DNA from: Roseiarcus sp963758335
Lineage (GTDB): Bacteria > Pseudomonadota > Alphaproteobacteria > Rhizobiales > Beijerinckiaceae
Reading direction: 5' to 3'
Length of the DNA: 64,000 nt
Assembly: GCA_963758335.1 (NCBI GenBank)
Contig: CAVWVF010000004.1
Span: 930,001-994,000, forward strand
This document shows, piece after piece, positions 16,709-25,445 of the stretch. The position numbers and the translations under genes were made by a program. Numbering within the stretch: position 1 is the first letter of the stretch; every line of letters starts with the position of its first letter. The notes under the pieces were generated by a model. The model did not search any database and was not told the origin of the DNA. It worked only from the letters and a program-made list of their open reading frames with translations.

Positions 16709-18752
16709 GAGTTAACCCGACTTCGCGGATTCGTAGTTGGAAAGGCGGGATTGGGATTTTTTTTGGACGTCTAAGTAATTGATTTCGAATGTGTGGGGTG
16801 TCGCCAATATCTTCAAATCGGTCTGTAGTGAAGACCAACCGAGATGACCCCGGATTCTCAGGGAGTTGTTTTTCTGATTTAATCGTCTCCGTCATGTTCC
16901 TGCGACGAATCACACGACGGAAGAAGGGCAAAACGCATCTTTATTGGAGCGTCGTCGAGAACAAGCGTCTCGATGACGGCCGGGTGGTGCAGCGCCACGT
17001 TCTGTATTTGGGCGAGATCAATTCGTCGCAGGCGGAGGCTTGGCGCAAGGCGGTCGAGGTGTTCGACCCGCGGGCGGGCGGCTCCCGGACGCTCGCCTTG
17101 TTCCCCGAGGATCGCTGCGAGGCCGCGGCGGACGACGCCTCGGTGGTGCGGCTGCGCCTGTCTGAACTTCGCCTGCATCGTCCGCGTCAATGGGGCGCCT
17201 GCTGGCTGGCCGGCCTCTTGTGGCGAGACTTGCAACTCGACCGGTTCTGGGCCGAACGCCTGCCCGCGAGCCGGAAGGGAACGCGCTGGGACCAAATCCT
17301 GCACGTCCTGGTCGCCTATCGGCTGATCGAACCCGGCAGCGAGTGGCGGCTGCATCGCGAGTGGTTCGGCAGGAGCGCCATGGCCGATCTGTTGGGATCG
17401 GATTTCGGCCTGGCTGAGACGCACAAGCTCTATGCCTGCCACGACTTGTTGCTCGCCCACAAGGACGCGCTGTTCTCGCATCTGACGGGGCGATGGCGCG
17501 ATCTTTTCAACGCCGATTTCGACGTGCTGCTCTACGATCTGACCAGCACTTATTTCGAGATCAACGCCTCGGATCTGCCCGAGGGCGACAAACGTCGCCA
17601 CGGCTACAGCCGCGACAAGCGGCCCGATTGCCCGCAACTGGTCATCGCCCTGGTCGTAACGACCGAAGGCCTGCCGCTGGCCTACGAAGTCCTGCCCGGC
17701 AACACCGCCGACAGCAAGACGTTGCGGACGTTCCTGGGCAAGATCGAAAAGCAATATGGCAAGGCGCGGCGCGTCTGGGTGATGGATCGCGGCGTGCCCA
17801 CCGAGGCGGTTCTGGCCGAGATGCGGGCCAGCGATCCGCCCGTGCAATATCTCGTCGGAACGCCCAAGGGACGGCTGAACCGCTTGGAAAAGCACCTGAT
17901 CGAGAAGCCCTGGCGGAAGGCGCGCGAAGGCGTCGAGGTCAAATTGCTCGCCCAGGACGACGAACTCTACGTCTTCGCCCAGAGCGAGGATCGCCTCGCC
18001 AAGGAGCGCGCGATGCGCCGTCGGCAGTTGAAATGGCTGTGGGCGCGGCTCGGCAAGCTCGCCGCCATGAACGTCTCGCGCGAAGAGATGCTGATGAAGC
18101 TGGGAGCGGCGCGCTCGAAAGCGCCGACCGCGTGGCGCTTGGTCGATGTCACGCTCGACGAACAGAGCGCCGCGCTGACCTTCTCCCTCAATCGCAAGAA
18201 ACTGCAAATCGCGAGGCGGCGGGAACGGCGCTATCTCCTGCGCACCAATCTGACCGACAAGGATCCGGCCGTCTTATGGCAGTATTACATTCAACTCGTC
18301 GCCGTCGAGGAGGCCTTCAAGACCCTGAAGGGCGACCTGGCGATCCGGCCGATCTACCATCATGACGAAAAGCGCGTCGAGGCCCATATCTTCATCGCCT
18401 TCCTCGCCTATTGCCTGCAGATCACCCTGACGCGCCAACTCCATGCCCTGGCCTCTGGACTGACCGCCCGCAGCGCGCTCGAAAAATTCGCCGCCGTCCA
18501 AATGATCGACGTCCATCTGCCTACCACCGACGGGCGCGAGATCGTGCTGACCCGATACACCCAACCCGAGCCCGACCTGCAACTGCTGATCAACCAGCTA
18601 AAACTCGCACTGCCGACCCAGCCGCCGCCCAAAATCACCGCCGCCGCCTTGGCCCGAGTCACTCCTCGTAGTGAAGACTTTCAGCCTAAATCGTTGATTC
18701 AGCACACGCCAAGTCCGCGATTTTGCCCCAATCCGCGAAGACGGGTTAGCTC
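16709..18752 (+). mobile_element. IS1634-type insertion sequence with 23-bp inverted ends
   Basis: The left end starts GAGTTAACCCG at 16,709 and continues ACTTCGCGGATT. The right end (reverse strand from 18,752) starts GAGCTAACCCG and continues TCTTCGCGGATT. They differ at two of 23 positions. Length 2,044 bp with one transposase gene. The bases just outside the two ends do not match, so I see no target duplication, which suggests rearrangement after insertion or a hybrid of two copies. Confidence 0.75.
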
Positions 18753-19161
18753 AAGTTCGGCCATTGTCGCCTCACGAACATTGGGCACGCCACCTTGGAT
18801 CACAATAGCCATCACGGCAAGGTGCTTTAGTTCGTGCTACTCGGGGGCCGGCCCATCGCAGCGAGCTTACAAGGAATGGCCGCTCCCGTGCCCTGTGCAG
18901 GTTTTTGGACGCCGGGATGACGAGAGGCGCCTCGCACTCAGGCGGCCGGCGTCCAAAAAGCGCCAAGGCACGAAGTCGCGGGAAGTTTGGCGCCGGCTGG
19001 GCAGCGAGCGCTATGGGGATTTGATTTTCGCGCCGGCCATGATGGTGGGCGCGAAGCTGGCGCCAGGCGACCTGGATGGGTGTGGAGGGGAGACCTGGAA
19101 GCGTGCAATGGGGGGTCTCGGTGGTCGCGTGGACCGTATCAACGGGCGATCGGCTCGTTGA
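16894..19161 (+). CDS. IS1634-family DDE transposase (reads through the IS end)
   Basis: Start MFLRRITRRKKGKTHLYWSVVENKR is typical of IS1634 transposases. DDE residues are visible in LLYDLTSTYFE, WVMDRGVP and VAVEEAFKTLKGDL; the protein to about 18,665 is full length. Beyond that the frame continues past the right inverted repeat (18,752) to 19,161 in sequence that is not transposase. In the alternative frame the tail reads LVVKTFSLNR then stop, a plausible native end, so one base is probably missing near 18,665. Only 16,894 to about 18,695 should be taken as transposase. Confidence 0.85.
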   Translation: MFLRRITRRKKGKTHLYWSVVENKRLDDGRVVQRHVLYLGEINSSQAEAWRKAVEVFDPRAGGSRTLALFPEDRCEAAADDASVVRLRLSELRLHRPRQWGACWLAGLLWRDLQLDRFWAERLPASRKGTRWDQILHVLVAYRLIEPGSEWRLHREWFGRSAMADLLGSDFGLAETHKLYACHDLLLAHKDALFSHLTGRWRDLFNADFDVLLYDLTSTYFEINASDLPEGDKRRHGYSRDKRPDCPQLVIALVVTTEGLPLAYEVLPGNTADSKTLRTFLGKIEKQYGKARRVWVMDRGVPTEAVLAEMRASDPPVQYLVGTPKGRLNRLEKHLIEKPWRKAREGVEVKLLAQDDELYVFAQSEDRLAKERAMRRRQLKWLWARLGKLAAMNVSREEMLMKLGAARSKAPTAWRLVDVTLDEQSAALTFSLNRKKLQIARRRERRYLLRTNLTDKDPAVLWQYYIQLVAVEEAFKTLKGDLAIRPIYHHDEKRVEAHIFIAFLAYCLQITLTRQLHALASGLTARSALEKFAAVQMIDVHLPTTDGREIVLTRYTQPEPDLQLLINQLKLALPTQPPPKITAAALARVTPRSEDFQPKSLIQHTPSPRFCPNPRRRVSSSSAIVASRTLGTPPWITIAITARCFSSCYSGAGPSQRAYKEWPLPCPVQVFGRRDDERRLALRRPASKKRQGTKSREVWRRLGSERYGDLIFAPAMMVGAKLAPGDLDGCGGETWKRAMGGLGGRVDRINGRSAR
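18902..18959. repeat. 14-bp perfect inverted repeat with 30-nt loop
   Basis: TTTTTGGACGCCGG at 18,902-18,915 is the exact reverse complement of 18,946-18,959. It lies in the spacer between the IS1634-type and IS91-type elements, where no gene is supported (18,753-19,249). It could be a terminator-like structure, the end of another element or a recombination site. Confidence 0.6.
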
Positions 19162-19249
19162 TTGGCGTGGTTGTGCCGAGAGAGATCGCCGCCAGCGCGA
19201 AGCCAGCGCATCGGAGCGAGAACGTGGCGACGCTCACAGGCGGTCTGGC

Positions 19250-20584
19250 TCATGATGTGTCGATCCTGCTTGGGGTCGGCCGCCACGTTGGCTCGCAGCC
19301 GCGCGCGAAGAACTCGATCACAATCATGCGGGCGCCGCAGTGCGGGCATGGGCAGCGCAGCACACGCGGCGCGTCCGGTGTGATATCCGGCTGCTTTCGC
19401 GCCTCGACAGCAGGCGGGTCGGCGCCGAGCAGTGCGCGGGCCGTTGCGATGCTCTCGGCGCGGTTGGCGCTGGCCAGGAGCCCGTAGTGGCGGATGCGAT
19501 GGAAGCCCCTGGGCAATACGTGCAGCAGGAATCGCCTGATGAACTCATGCGGATGCAGCCGCATCGTCTTCCAGCGCGACGGGCCGTCGGCGCGGTAGTC
19601 CTTCCAGCGGAACGCGACGCCGGCGTCGTCGGCTGCAATGAGGCGGCGATTCGAGATGGCGACACGATGGGTGTAACGGGAGAGATAGCGCAGCACCTGT
19701 TTGGGTCCCGCAAACGGCGCCTTGCAATAGACCACCCACTTGATGTGCCGCAACGGGGCGATGAAGCGCTTGAATGCGCCCTTGTCAGCGAGCCCGGCCT
19801 GCGTGTTGAAGAACTTCAACTGGCCGGCGCCGTGCGCATCCATGAGCATCGCCAGCATCTTGCCCCGGAACAGGCGCGCCAGCACGTTGACATGCACGAG
19901 GAAGTTAGAGCGCGAGGAGACCCATCGCGTGCCGTCGAACGAGAGCCCTCCACCCGGCACGATCATGTGCACGTGCGGATGATGGGTGAGCGCCGAGCCC
20001 CACGTATGCAGCACGGCGGTGATGCCGATCCTGGCGCCGAGGCGCTTTTGATCGGCAGCGATGGCGAGCGTTGTCTCGGCCGCTGCCTTCATCAGCAGGT
20101 CGTAGACCACGCGCTTGTTCTGGTACGCAATGTCACGCAGTTTGCTCGGCAGCGTGTACACGACGTGAAAGTACGGTACCGGCAGGAGCTCCGCTTCGCG
20201 ATCGGCCAGCCATCGGCGCGACGCCGCCGCCTGGCACTTCGGACAATGCCTGTTACGGCACGAGTTGTAAGCGATGAGCGTATGGCCGCACGCCGCGTTC
20301 TCGCAGCGTGCGACGTGGCCGCCGAGCGCCACCGTGCGGCAGCGCTCGATTGCACTCATCACCTTCAACTGGTCGAGGCTCACATGGCCGCGGTTGGTTT
20401 CGCGCCAAACGGGACCGTGCTCGCGGAGGATGTCCGCGACCTTGTCTTGCTTTGCGTGCCTGTGGCGCGGCGCGTTCAGGCCCTTAAGCGGGCTCTCGAT
20501 CTTGGCGTGGTACCTCAAGAGCAAGCATGCGGTTTGTTTAACTACCGGAGTAAGCATTCGCCAACCAATGGGGGAAAAATACAA
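19250..20584 (-). CDS. IS91-family HUH transposase fused to the tail of its partner recombinase
   Basis: Zinc-binding N-terminus (CENAACGH ... CRNRHCPKC), HUH motif in THHPHVHMIVPGGG, and catalytic Tyr in RYLSRYTHRVAIS identify an IS91/ISMdi-type rolling-circle transposase. A copy on the plus strand at 63,381 starts with its own ATG. Here the frame instead runs back through AKIESPLKGLNAPRHRHAKQ, which is the C-terminal tail of the tyrosine recombinase that precedes the transposase in copy 2, and then into unrelated DNA. So the partner recombinase has been deleted and the two genes are joined in frame. C-terminus appears complete. Confidence 0.85.
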   Translation of the reverse strand: MYFSPIGWRMLTPVVKQTACLLLRYHAKIESPLKGLNAPRHRHAKQDKVADILREHGPVWRETNRGHVSLDQLKVMSAIERCRTVALGGHVARCENAACGHTLIAYNSCRNRHCPKCQAAASRRWLADREAELLPVPYFHVVYTLPSKLRDIAYQNKRVVYDLLMKAAAETTLAIAADQKRLGARIGITAVLHTWGSALTHHPHVHMIVPGGGLSFDGTRWVSSRSNFLVHVNVLARLFRGKMLAMLMDAHGAGQLKFFNTQAGLADKGAFKRFIAPLRHIKWVVYCKAPFAGPKQVLRYLSRYTHRVAISNRRLIAADDAGVAFRWKDYRADGPSRWKTMRLHPHEFIRRFLLHVLPRGFHRIRHYGLLASANRAESIATARALLGADPPAVEARKQPDITPDAPRVLRCPCPHCGARMIVIEFFARGCEPTWRPTPSRIDTS

Positions 20585-20945
20585 GCTCGAACAGGATCAT
20601 ATATTCCCGTGGGCAAAATTAAAAGCGGCAGGTTACGGCAAACAGAACAGAATCAAGTATGCACTGGCACAGGAAATTTACAAATCGAGCGATTTTAACG
20701 CAGCTTGCCAATCGAACAAAGGCGGCGGAGAGCGCGGCAGGTTACCTGAGCGATGTTGTTGACCGCTTCGCAAAGGCACTGGCTTTGCAGTCAATTCCTG
20801 AAGATCGTGAGCTTTGTGAAATTGAGAACTATGAGAGATTTCTAAAAGCCCGGCGTAAACTTCTCTCTCAAGAGTTCAATATATTTTTGGAGGGGTTGAC
20901 GGTTTCAGCTTCTCCTGACGATGCAATCTCCTTGGAAGAAGCAAG
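20550..20945 (+). pseudogene. C-terminal remnant of a GmrSD/DUF262-type HNH nuclease
   Basis: KYKLEQDHIFPWAKLKAAGYGKQ contains the DHIFP HNH-like motif of the GmrD/DUF1524 nuclease half of type IV restriction proteins. A 1-nt insertion in TTT at 20,677-20,679 shifts the frame; corrected, it reads EITNRAILTQLANRTKAAESAAGYL, the characteristic next segment, then a helical tail to DDAISLEE near 20,938. The N-terminal DUF262 and all upstream sequence are missing, cut by the IS91 element, and the 3' end abuts truncated GH42 sequence. It is not functional. Confidence 0.7.
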
Positions 20946-21748
20946 CGGGCGACGGCTTGCTCATCGACATCGGCGTGAACGCCCGGTGAGAAATTGTGGA
21001 TCAGGATCTGGTCGGGTCGTTTCAGTTCTCGGACGAGCGCCGCCTGCCAGGAAAGAAAATTCGTCACCCGCATTTGGCTCCAGCGCGTCCATTCGAAGCG
21101 ATAGCCGGTGCTTGCGGGGGTGTCCTGTCGAGTTCAAATCCTCCCATGAGGTGAGGCTTTGCCCCCAATAGCTGAGTAGCCAGGCTCTGTTCAGCGCCTC
21201 GGGTGATCCGAATTTGCGTTTTGGTGATCGACGAAGCCTGCGAAGACATCGTCATTCGTGGCGCCGTAGGAAGCGGTTTCGTTGTCGATCAGCCAGGCGA
21301 TGACCGCCGGGTGGTCGCGATAGAGCCCCACCAGCCGGCGGATGATCCGCTCGGCATAGAAGCGGTAGGCCGGGCTGTCGGTGTCCATGTTCTGGCGCAT
21401 GCCGTAGGTGGTCGGCGGGGCGTTTGCCCGCCGCGCCAGGATCTCGGGACGGCGCCGGTGCATCCAAGGCGGAAGTGAGTAGGTTGGCGTTCCCATGATA
21501 ACCTTGATGCCGGCCGCGTGCATTGCGTCCACAACCCGGTCCATCCAGGCGTGCTCGAAACGGCCATCTTCCGGCTCCCACAGGCTCCAGGTCGACTCGC
21601 CTAGCCGAACGACCGATAGGCCCGCTTGGTTCATCAGCTCGACATCCTTCTCGAGCCGGTCATAGAGCATGTACTCGTGATAGTACGAGGCGCCGTACAG
21701 GATCGTGTTTGCCGGTGCGGCTTTCTGGTTTGTCTTATCGCTGGTCAT
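20935..21748 (-). pseudogene. GH42 beta-galactosidase, C-terminally truncated and frameshifted
   Basis: MTSDKTNQKAAPANTILYGASYYHEYM begins a GH42 enzyme: the YYHEY start, RLGESTWSLWEPEDG, MGTPTYSLPPWM and the acid/base region AWLIDNETASYG (NE pair) are visible. A frame shift after GFVDH near 21,215 and another near 21,130 break it; corrected it reads LKRKFGSPEALNRAWLLSYWGQ, then GYRFEWTRWSQMRVTNFLSWQ and ILIHNFSPGVHADVDEQAVA. About 270 residues remain of a family that is usually 650-700 long. The nucleophile domain is gone. It belonged to the sugar transport operon upstream. Confidence 0.8.
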
Positions 21749-21765
21749 GACCGGCAGCCGGAGCG

Positions 21766-22659
21766 TTACTTGACGCCGCCGAGCGCCAATCCTCCCTGCC
21801 AGAACCGCTGAAGCATCAGGAACACAGCAATGACCGGGACGATGCTTACGAGGGCGCCGGTGAGGACCAGAGAGAACATGGCCTGGCCCCCACCGCCCCC
21901 CTGGCTCGCGAGCTGATACCAGGAGGCGAGTCCGACGGTCAGGGGGAGATACTCGGGAGAGCGGAGCACGATAAGCGGAAGGAAATAGTTGTTCCAAGTT
22001 GCCACGAAGGACAGAAGAAGGACGGTGACGAAGCCGGGCGCTACGAGCCGAAAGACGATGCTCCGAAAGATGCGCCACTCGCCCGCGCCGTCAATGCGGG
22101 CGGCATCCAGTAGTGCGTCATCGATCCCCTGCTCGACGTAAACGCGCATCAGGTACACCCCGATCGGCGAAACCATCGACGGCAGGATGACTCCCAGCGG
22201 CGAATCCGTGAGACCTTCGCGGGCAAGAAGTAGGAAGGTCGGTACGACGAGAGCTGTCTGCGGGATCATGACAGCGCCGAGGATGGCCGCGAAAAGCACC
22301 TCGCGCCCGGGAAAAGAGAATTTGGCGAACGCGTATCCTGCCGCCGTGGCGAGCAGCGCGGCGCCGACCCCCGCCGTCAGCGAGTAGAGGAAGGTGTTGA
22401 CCAGCCATCTCGCGAAGATCCCGTCGGCGTACGCGAAGAGATCACGCAGATTGGTGAGCAGGCGGAAATCGTTCCCGAACCACAGCCCGAACGTTGAGAA
22501 GAGGTCGAAATTGCTCTTGGTTGATGAGACCAAGAGATAGAAGAGCGGAAAGAAGGTGTAGAGGAGGAAAATGCCGAGAAGAAGCGTCGTCAATCGTTTC
22601 GTCCGCTTGAAGGAAAAAGGAACAACCATGGCGGGGAGCATAACAGTGGCGTTGTTCAT
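21766..22659 (-). CDS. Carbohydrate ABC transporter permease (MalG type)
   Basis: 297 residues with six predicted membrane helices, the first at LLLGIFLLYTFFPLFYLLVSS. The cytoplasmic EAA loop ALLDAARIDGAGEWRIFRSIVFRLVAPG is the site that docks the ATPase. This is the MalG/UgpE family of the CUT1 group. Its start overlaps the stop of the upstream permease, and GH42 follows 17 nt downstream, so the operon is binding protein, permease, permease, beta-galactosidase. No ATP-binding subunit is visible; CUT1 systems can share one encoded elsewhere. Confidence 0.92.
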   Translation of the reverse strand: MNNATVMLPAMVVPFSFKRTKRLTTLLLGIFLLYTFFPLFYLLVSSTKSNFDLFSTFGLWFGNDFRLLTNLRDLFAYADGIFARWLVNTFLYSLTAGVGAALLATAAGYAFAKFSFPGREVLFAAILGAVMIPQTALVVPTFLLLAREGLTDSPLGVILPSMVSPIGVYLMRVYVEQGIDDALLDAARIDGAGEWRIFRSIVFRLVAPGFVTVLLLSFVATWNNYFLPLIVLRSPEYLPLTVGLASWYQLASQGGGGGQAMFSLVLTGALVSIVPVIAVFLMLQRFWQGGLALGGVK

Positions 22660-23600
22660 TACGCGGTCTCCCGGTTGCGGTTGGTCGCGAGCGTAAAGAC
22701 GTAGGCGATCGAAGCAATGATAAATCCCAGCACGAACGAGACTGCGGCCGCATAGTTGTATTCCTGGCTCGCGGCAGCGAGAAAATAGGCGTAGATGTTA
22801 GGCGTGTAGCGGGTGCTGATCACCTGTGGCGCAACCGCCCGCATCAGGAAAGGTGTGCCGTTGATCGAGAAGATGATGGTGAGGAGGATCGCTGGCCAGA
22901 GCAGCGGCAACTGCACCCGCCATGCATATTGTCGCGGGTTCGCCCCGTCGATCATCGCGGCTTCGCGCAGTTCGGAAGGGATCGCCTTCAGGGCCGCGTA
23001 GTAGATGACCATATTGTAGCCGGTGTATTCCCAGGTCACGATGTTGGCGAGCGAGAAGAGCATCGCGCGGTCGGACAGGAAATCCGGCGGCGGAAGCCCC
23101 GCCCACTTCGCGAGCTGGGAAAAGGGGCCGAAGACCGGTCCATAGATGTACCCCCAGATCAGGGCCCCGATGACGGTCGGCACCGCGTAGGGGATGAAGA
23201 AGCCGAGCCGGAACAGGCCTTTCGCATGAATGTTGCCGTGATCGAGGATGAGCCCGAAGAGCAGCGCAAGCCCGAGCATCGGCGGAACCTGGATGATGCC
23301 GAAAAAGAGCAGATTGGATATGCCCGCCCAGAACTTCGGGTCCCCGGCAGCGCGGAGATAGTTGGCGAGGCCAACGAAGTGATGGCCGCCGACCAGCGTA
23401 TCGCGGAACGCGCTCGTGTAGAGCGCATATGCTAAGGGCGCGACGATGAAGGCGAAGAACAATACGAGGAATGGCGCAAGAAACAGATAGGGCACGAGGG
23501 CAGCGCCAAGGCGCCGGCCCTGCCGCTCCGGCGGCGAGGGAGGGAGCGCCCTTGGTGCGGGCGCCGCGGACGGCATTCCCCGGCCGAACTCGGTGCTCAT
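22659..23600 (-). CDS. Carbohydrate ABC transporter permease (MalF/UgpA type)
   Basis: 313 residues. A proline-rich cytoplasmic N-terminus is followed by VPYLFLAPFLVLFFAFIVAPL and five more hydrophobic segments. The EAA loop SELREAAMIDGANPRQYAWRVQLPLL is intact. It pairs with the MalG-type permease to form the channel. The start was taken at the second of two consecutive initiation codons (ATG 23,600). Specificity is inferred from the adjacent beta-galactosidase. Confidence 0.92.
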   Translation of the reverse strand: MSTEFGRGMPSAAPAPRALPPSPPERQGRRLGAALVPYLFLAPFLVLFFAFIVAPLAYALYTSAFRDTLVGGHHFVGLANYLRAAGDPKFWAGISNLLFFGIIQVPPMLGLALLFGLILDHGNIHAKGLFRLGFFIPYAVPTVIGALIWGYIYGPVFGPFSQLAKWAGLPPPDFLSDRAMLFSLANIVTWEYTGYNMVIYYAALKAIPSELREAAMIDGANPRQYAWRVQLPLLWPAILLTIIFSINGTPFLMRAVAPQVISTRYTPNIYAYFLAAASQEYNYAAAVSFVLGFIIASIAYVFTLATNRNRETA

Positions 23601-23664
23601 CACGGTTGAGCTTTCGAGACCGGGCGGATGGACGCGGCGTTACCCCGAACCCGTCCGTCGTCCC

Positions 23665-24981
23665 TTAGCTCTTCACCGTGAAGCCCTGATCCTGCGCGTA
23701 CTGGACGAAATTCTTCTGCAGGCGATCAAACGCTTCAGCCAAGGTTCCTTTGCCGCCCGCTGCCACGCCGAGTTCGTCCCCCATCGCCTGGTTGACGTAG
23801 TCCTGGAAGGGACTCCACTGGAAGGACGGATCGACAGCCTTGGCAGATTGGACGAAGACCTGGTTCACAGATTGGCCGCCATAGAAGTCGAACGGCTTGT
23901 CGGCGAAGGCTGGGCTGTCGAGCAGCGAGTTCACGACCGGAAACAGGAACTGCTTGGTCGTGTAAAGGCTGGTCGCCTGTGGATCCGTTGTCAGCCTGAT
24001 TGCGAGTTCGGCCGCTTCCTTGGGGCGCCTGCTGCTCGCAAGCACGGCAAGCGTTGAGCCGCCCCAGTTGGCGGACACGAACTTGCTTGCGTCCCACTGC
24101 GGGATGGGCGCAGCGCGCCACTTGCCCGCGCTGTTCTTCGCGAAGGACGTGAGGAACACAGGTCCCCAGCCAGCTGTGATCCATGTCGCGTACCGGTCCC
24201 GGTCGAGGGAAGTATACCATTCAGTCACGAAGCCCGGTTTCGCCTCGATTGCTTTGGCGTCGAGGAGCTTTTGCCAGTACGCGGCGAATTTCTTGGGGAT
24301 TTCGCCGTTGACCCGGATGCTGATCTCCGTGCCGTTCACTTCGAACGGGCGCCAGCCGGCCTGCCACAGGAGTGAGTTGACCAAGCCGCCGTCGTTGAAT
24401 GTCGCGTCGGTCAGATAGACCTCCGGCGCCTTTTCGTGCAGCCTGATCGCCTGCTCGGCAAACTCGTCCCAGGTCTTCGGAACCGCAATGTTGTGCTGAT
24501 CGAAGATGTCCTTGCGATAAAGCACCGCGATCGGGCCGCTGTCCCAGGGCATGGAGTAGACCTTGTCGTCCTGGCTCACCTGGCTCCAGCACCACTCGGC
24601 AAATTTGCCTTTGTGCGGATTCGCCCATTCGCCAATGTCGGCGAGCGCATTGAGCTGCCGAAAGCTGCGGATCAGCTGGAACTCGATGTGGCAGACATCC
24701 GGCAGCCCCGATCCCGCCTTCAAGCCGGCCCGCAGCTTCGTATACTCGTCGTTGCCTTGCCCGGCGTTCACCAGCTTGACTTTGAAGTTAGGGTGGGCTG
24801 CCTGGAAGAGGTCGACCTGGGCCTGAAAATCCGGCAGCCACGACCAAAGGACGAGTTCGACCGCCTCGTCCGCTGTCGCCGGCACATTCGACAGCGCAGC
24901 CGCTGCAAGCCCCGCGCTCGCAGTTTTGAGCACGTCACGGCGATTGAGCCCGTGAGCGGGGAAGTCACGTTTGTCGTTCAT
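23665..24981 (-). CDS. Extracellular sugar-binding protein with Tat-type signal
   Basis: 438 residues. The N-terminus NRRDVLKTASAGLAAAALSNVPATA has a twin-arginine export signal with likely cleavage after ATA. The mature part has the family 1 solute-binding pattern: VELVLWSWLPDFQAQVDLFQAAHPNFKVKLVNAGQG, GSGLPDVCHIEF, WDSGPIAVLYRKDIFDQ, PKTWDEFAEQA and the Trp-rich ligand cleft. ATG 24,981 has AGGA 5 nt upstream. It is the first gene of the ABC operon and would deliver a beta-galactoside or related oligosaccharide. Confidence 0.92.
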   Translation of the reverse strand: MNDKRDFPAHGLNRRDVLKTASAGLAAAALSNVPATADEAVELVLWSWLPDFQAQVDLFQAAHPNFKVKLVNAGQGNDEYTKLRAGLKAGSGLPDVCHIEFQLIRSFRQLNALADIGEWANPHKGKFAEWCWSQVSQDDKVYSMPWDSGPIAVLYRKDIFDQHNIAVPKTWDEFAEQAIRLHEKAPEVYLTDATFNDGGLVNSLLWQAGWRPFEVNGTEISIRVNGEIPKKFAAYWQKLLDAKAIEAKPGFVTEWYTSLDRDRYATWITAGWGPVFLTSFAKNSAGKWRAAPIPQWDASKFVSANWGGSTLAVLASSRRPKEAAELAIRLTTDPQATSLYTTKQFLFPVVNSLLDSPAFADKPFDFYGGQSVNQVFVQSAKAVDPSFQWSPFQDYVNQAMGDELGVAAGGKGTLAEAFDRLQKNFVQYAQDQGFTVKS

Positions 24982-25049
24982 CAGGATCCTCCCTGATCTG
25001 TTTCCTCGCGCGCCACCCTCAGCCGCGACTGCGGCCGGGCAAGTCCAGT

Positions 25050-25066
25050 TTTCTTTCAAACAGAAA
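25050..25066. promoter_or_regulatory. Possible operator upstream of the sugar operon
   Basis: TTTCT-N7-AGAAA at 25,050-25,066 lies 69 nt before the binding-protein start and between it and the ROK regulator remnant. ROK repressors often bind TTTC/GAAA dyads. Short and weak. Confidence 0.25.
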
Positions 25067-25111
25067 GTTGATCCCTATACCGCCTGCTTGTCAATCAGCA
25101 GGATGCGAGGA

Positions 25112-25445
25112 TCAGAGCATCGAGCCGGCAGGGTTCAGGGTCGTGGCGTCGAACACAGTCATGATCGCTCCCATGACAACGTCGCTCACGACCAGGCGCG
25201 GGGATCGTAGACTCTGCCTTTTGACGCGATCCGTGATTGCGTCCACGCCAAGGGGGGGCGCCGCGCGCGATCTGTCCTGCCAGAACGATAAACTCCGGAT
25301 TGAGAAGCGTCGTGATGTTGGCCACCGCCATGACTGAGTAGTCGACGACGAGCTCCTTGAGCACGGCGAGTTCGCGGGACCTCGAACTGGCGATGGCGCC
25401 GAGGGTAAGGTCGCCCCCCGACGTATTGCCGGTCTGCGCCTTCCA
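25112..25445 (-). pseudogene. ROK-family transcriptional regulator, C-terminal remnant
   Basis: The frame reading TSGGDLTLGAIASSRSRELAVLKELVVDYSVMAVANITTLLNPEFIVLAGQIARG matches the C-terminal sugar-kinase-like half of ROK proteins (NPExIVLxG motif). Near 25,255, in a GGGGGG run, the frame shifts and the end reads GVDAITDRVKRQSL ... GAIMTVFDATTLNPAG. The N-terminal HTH and ROK signature are missing. ROK proteins commonly control sugar ABC operons like the one alongside, so the locus seems to have lost its regulator. Confidence 0.65.

Noticed and set aside
16879..18207. 442-residue minus-strand open frame inside the IS
   Set aside because: Antisense shadow of the transposase, which carries the DDE motifs.
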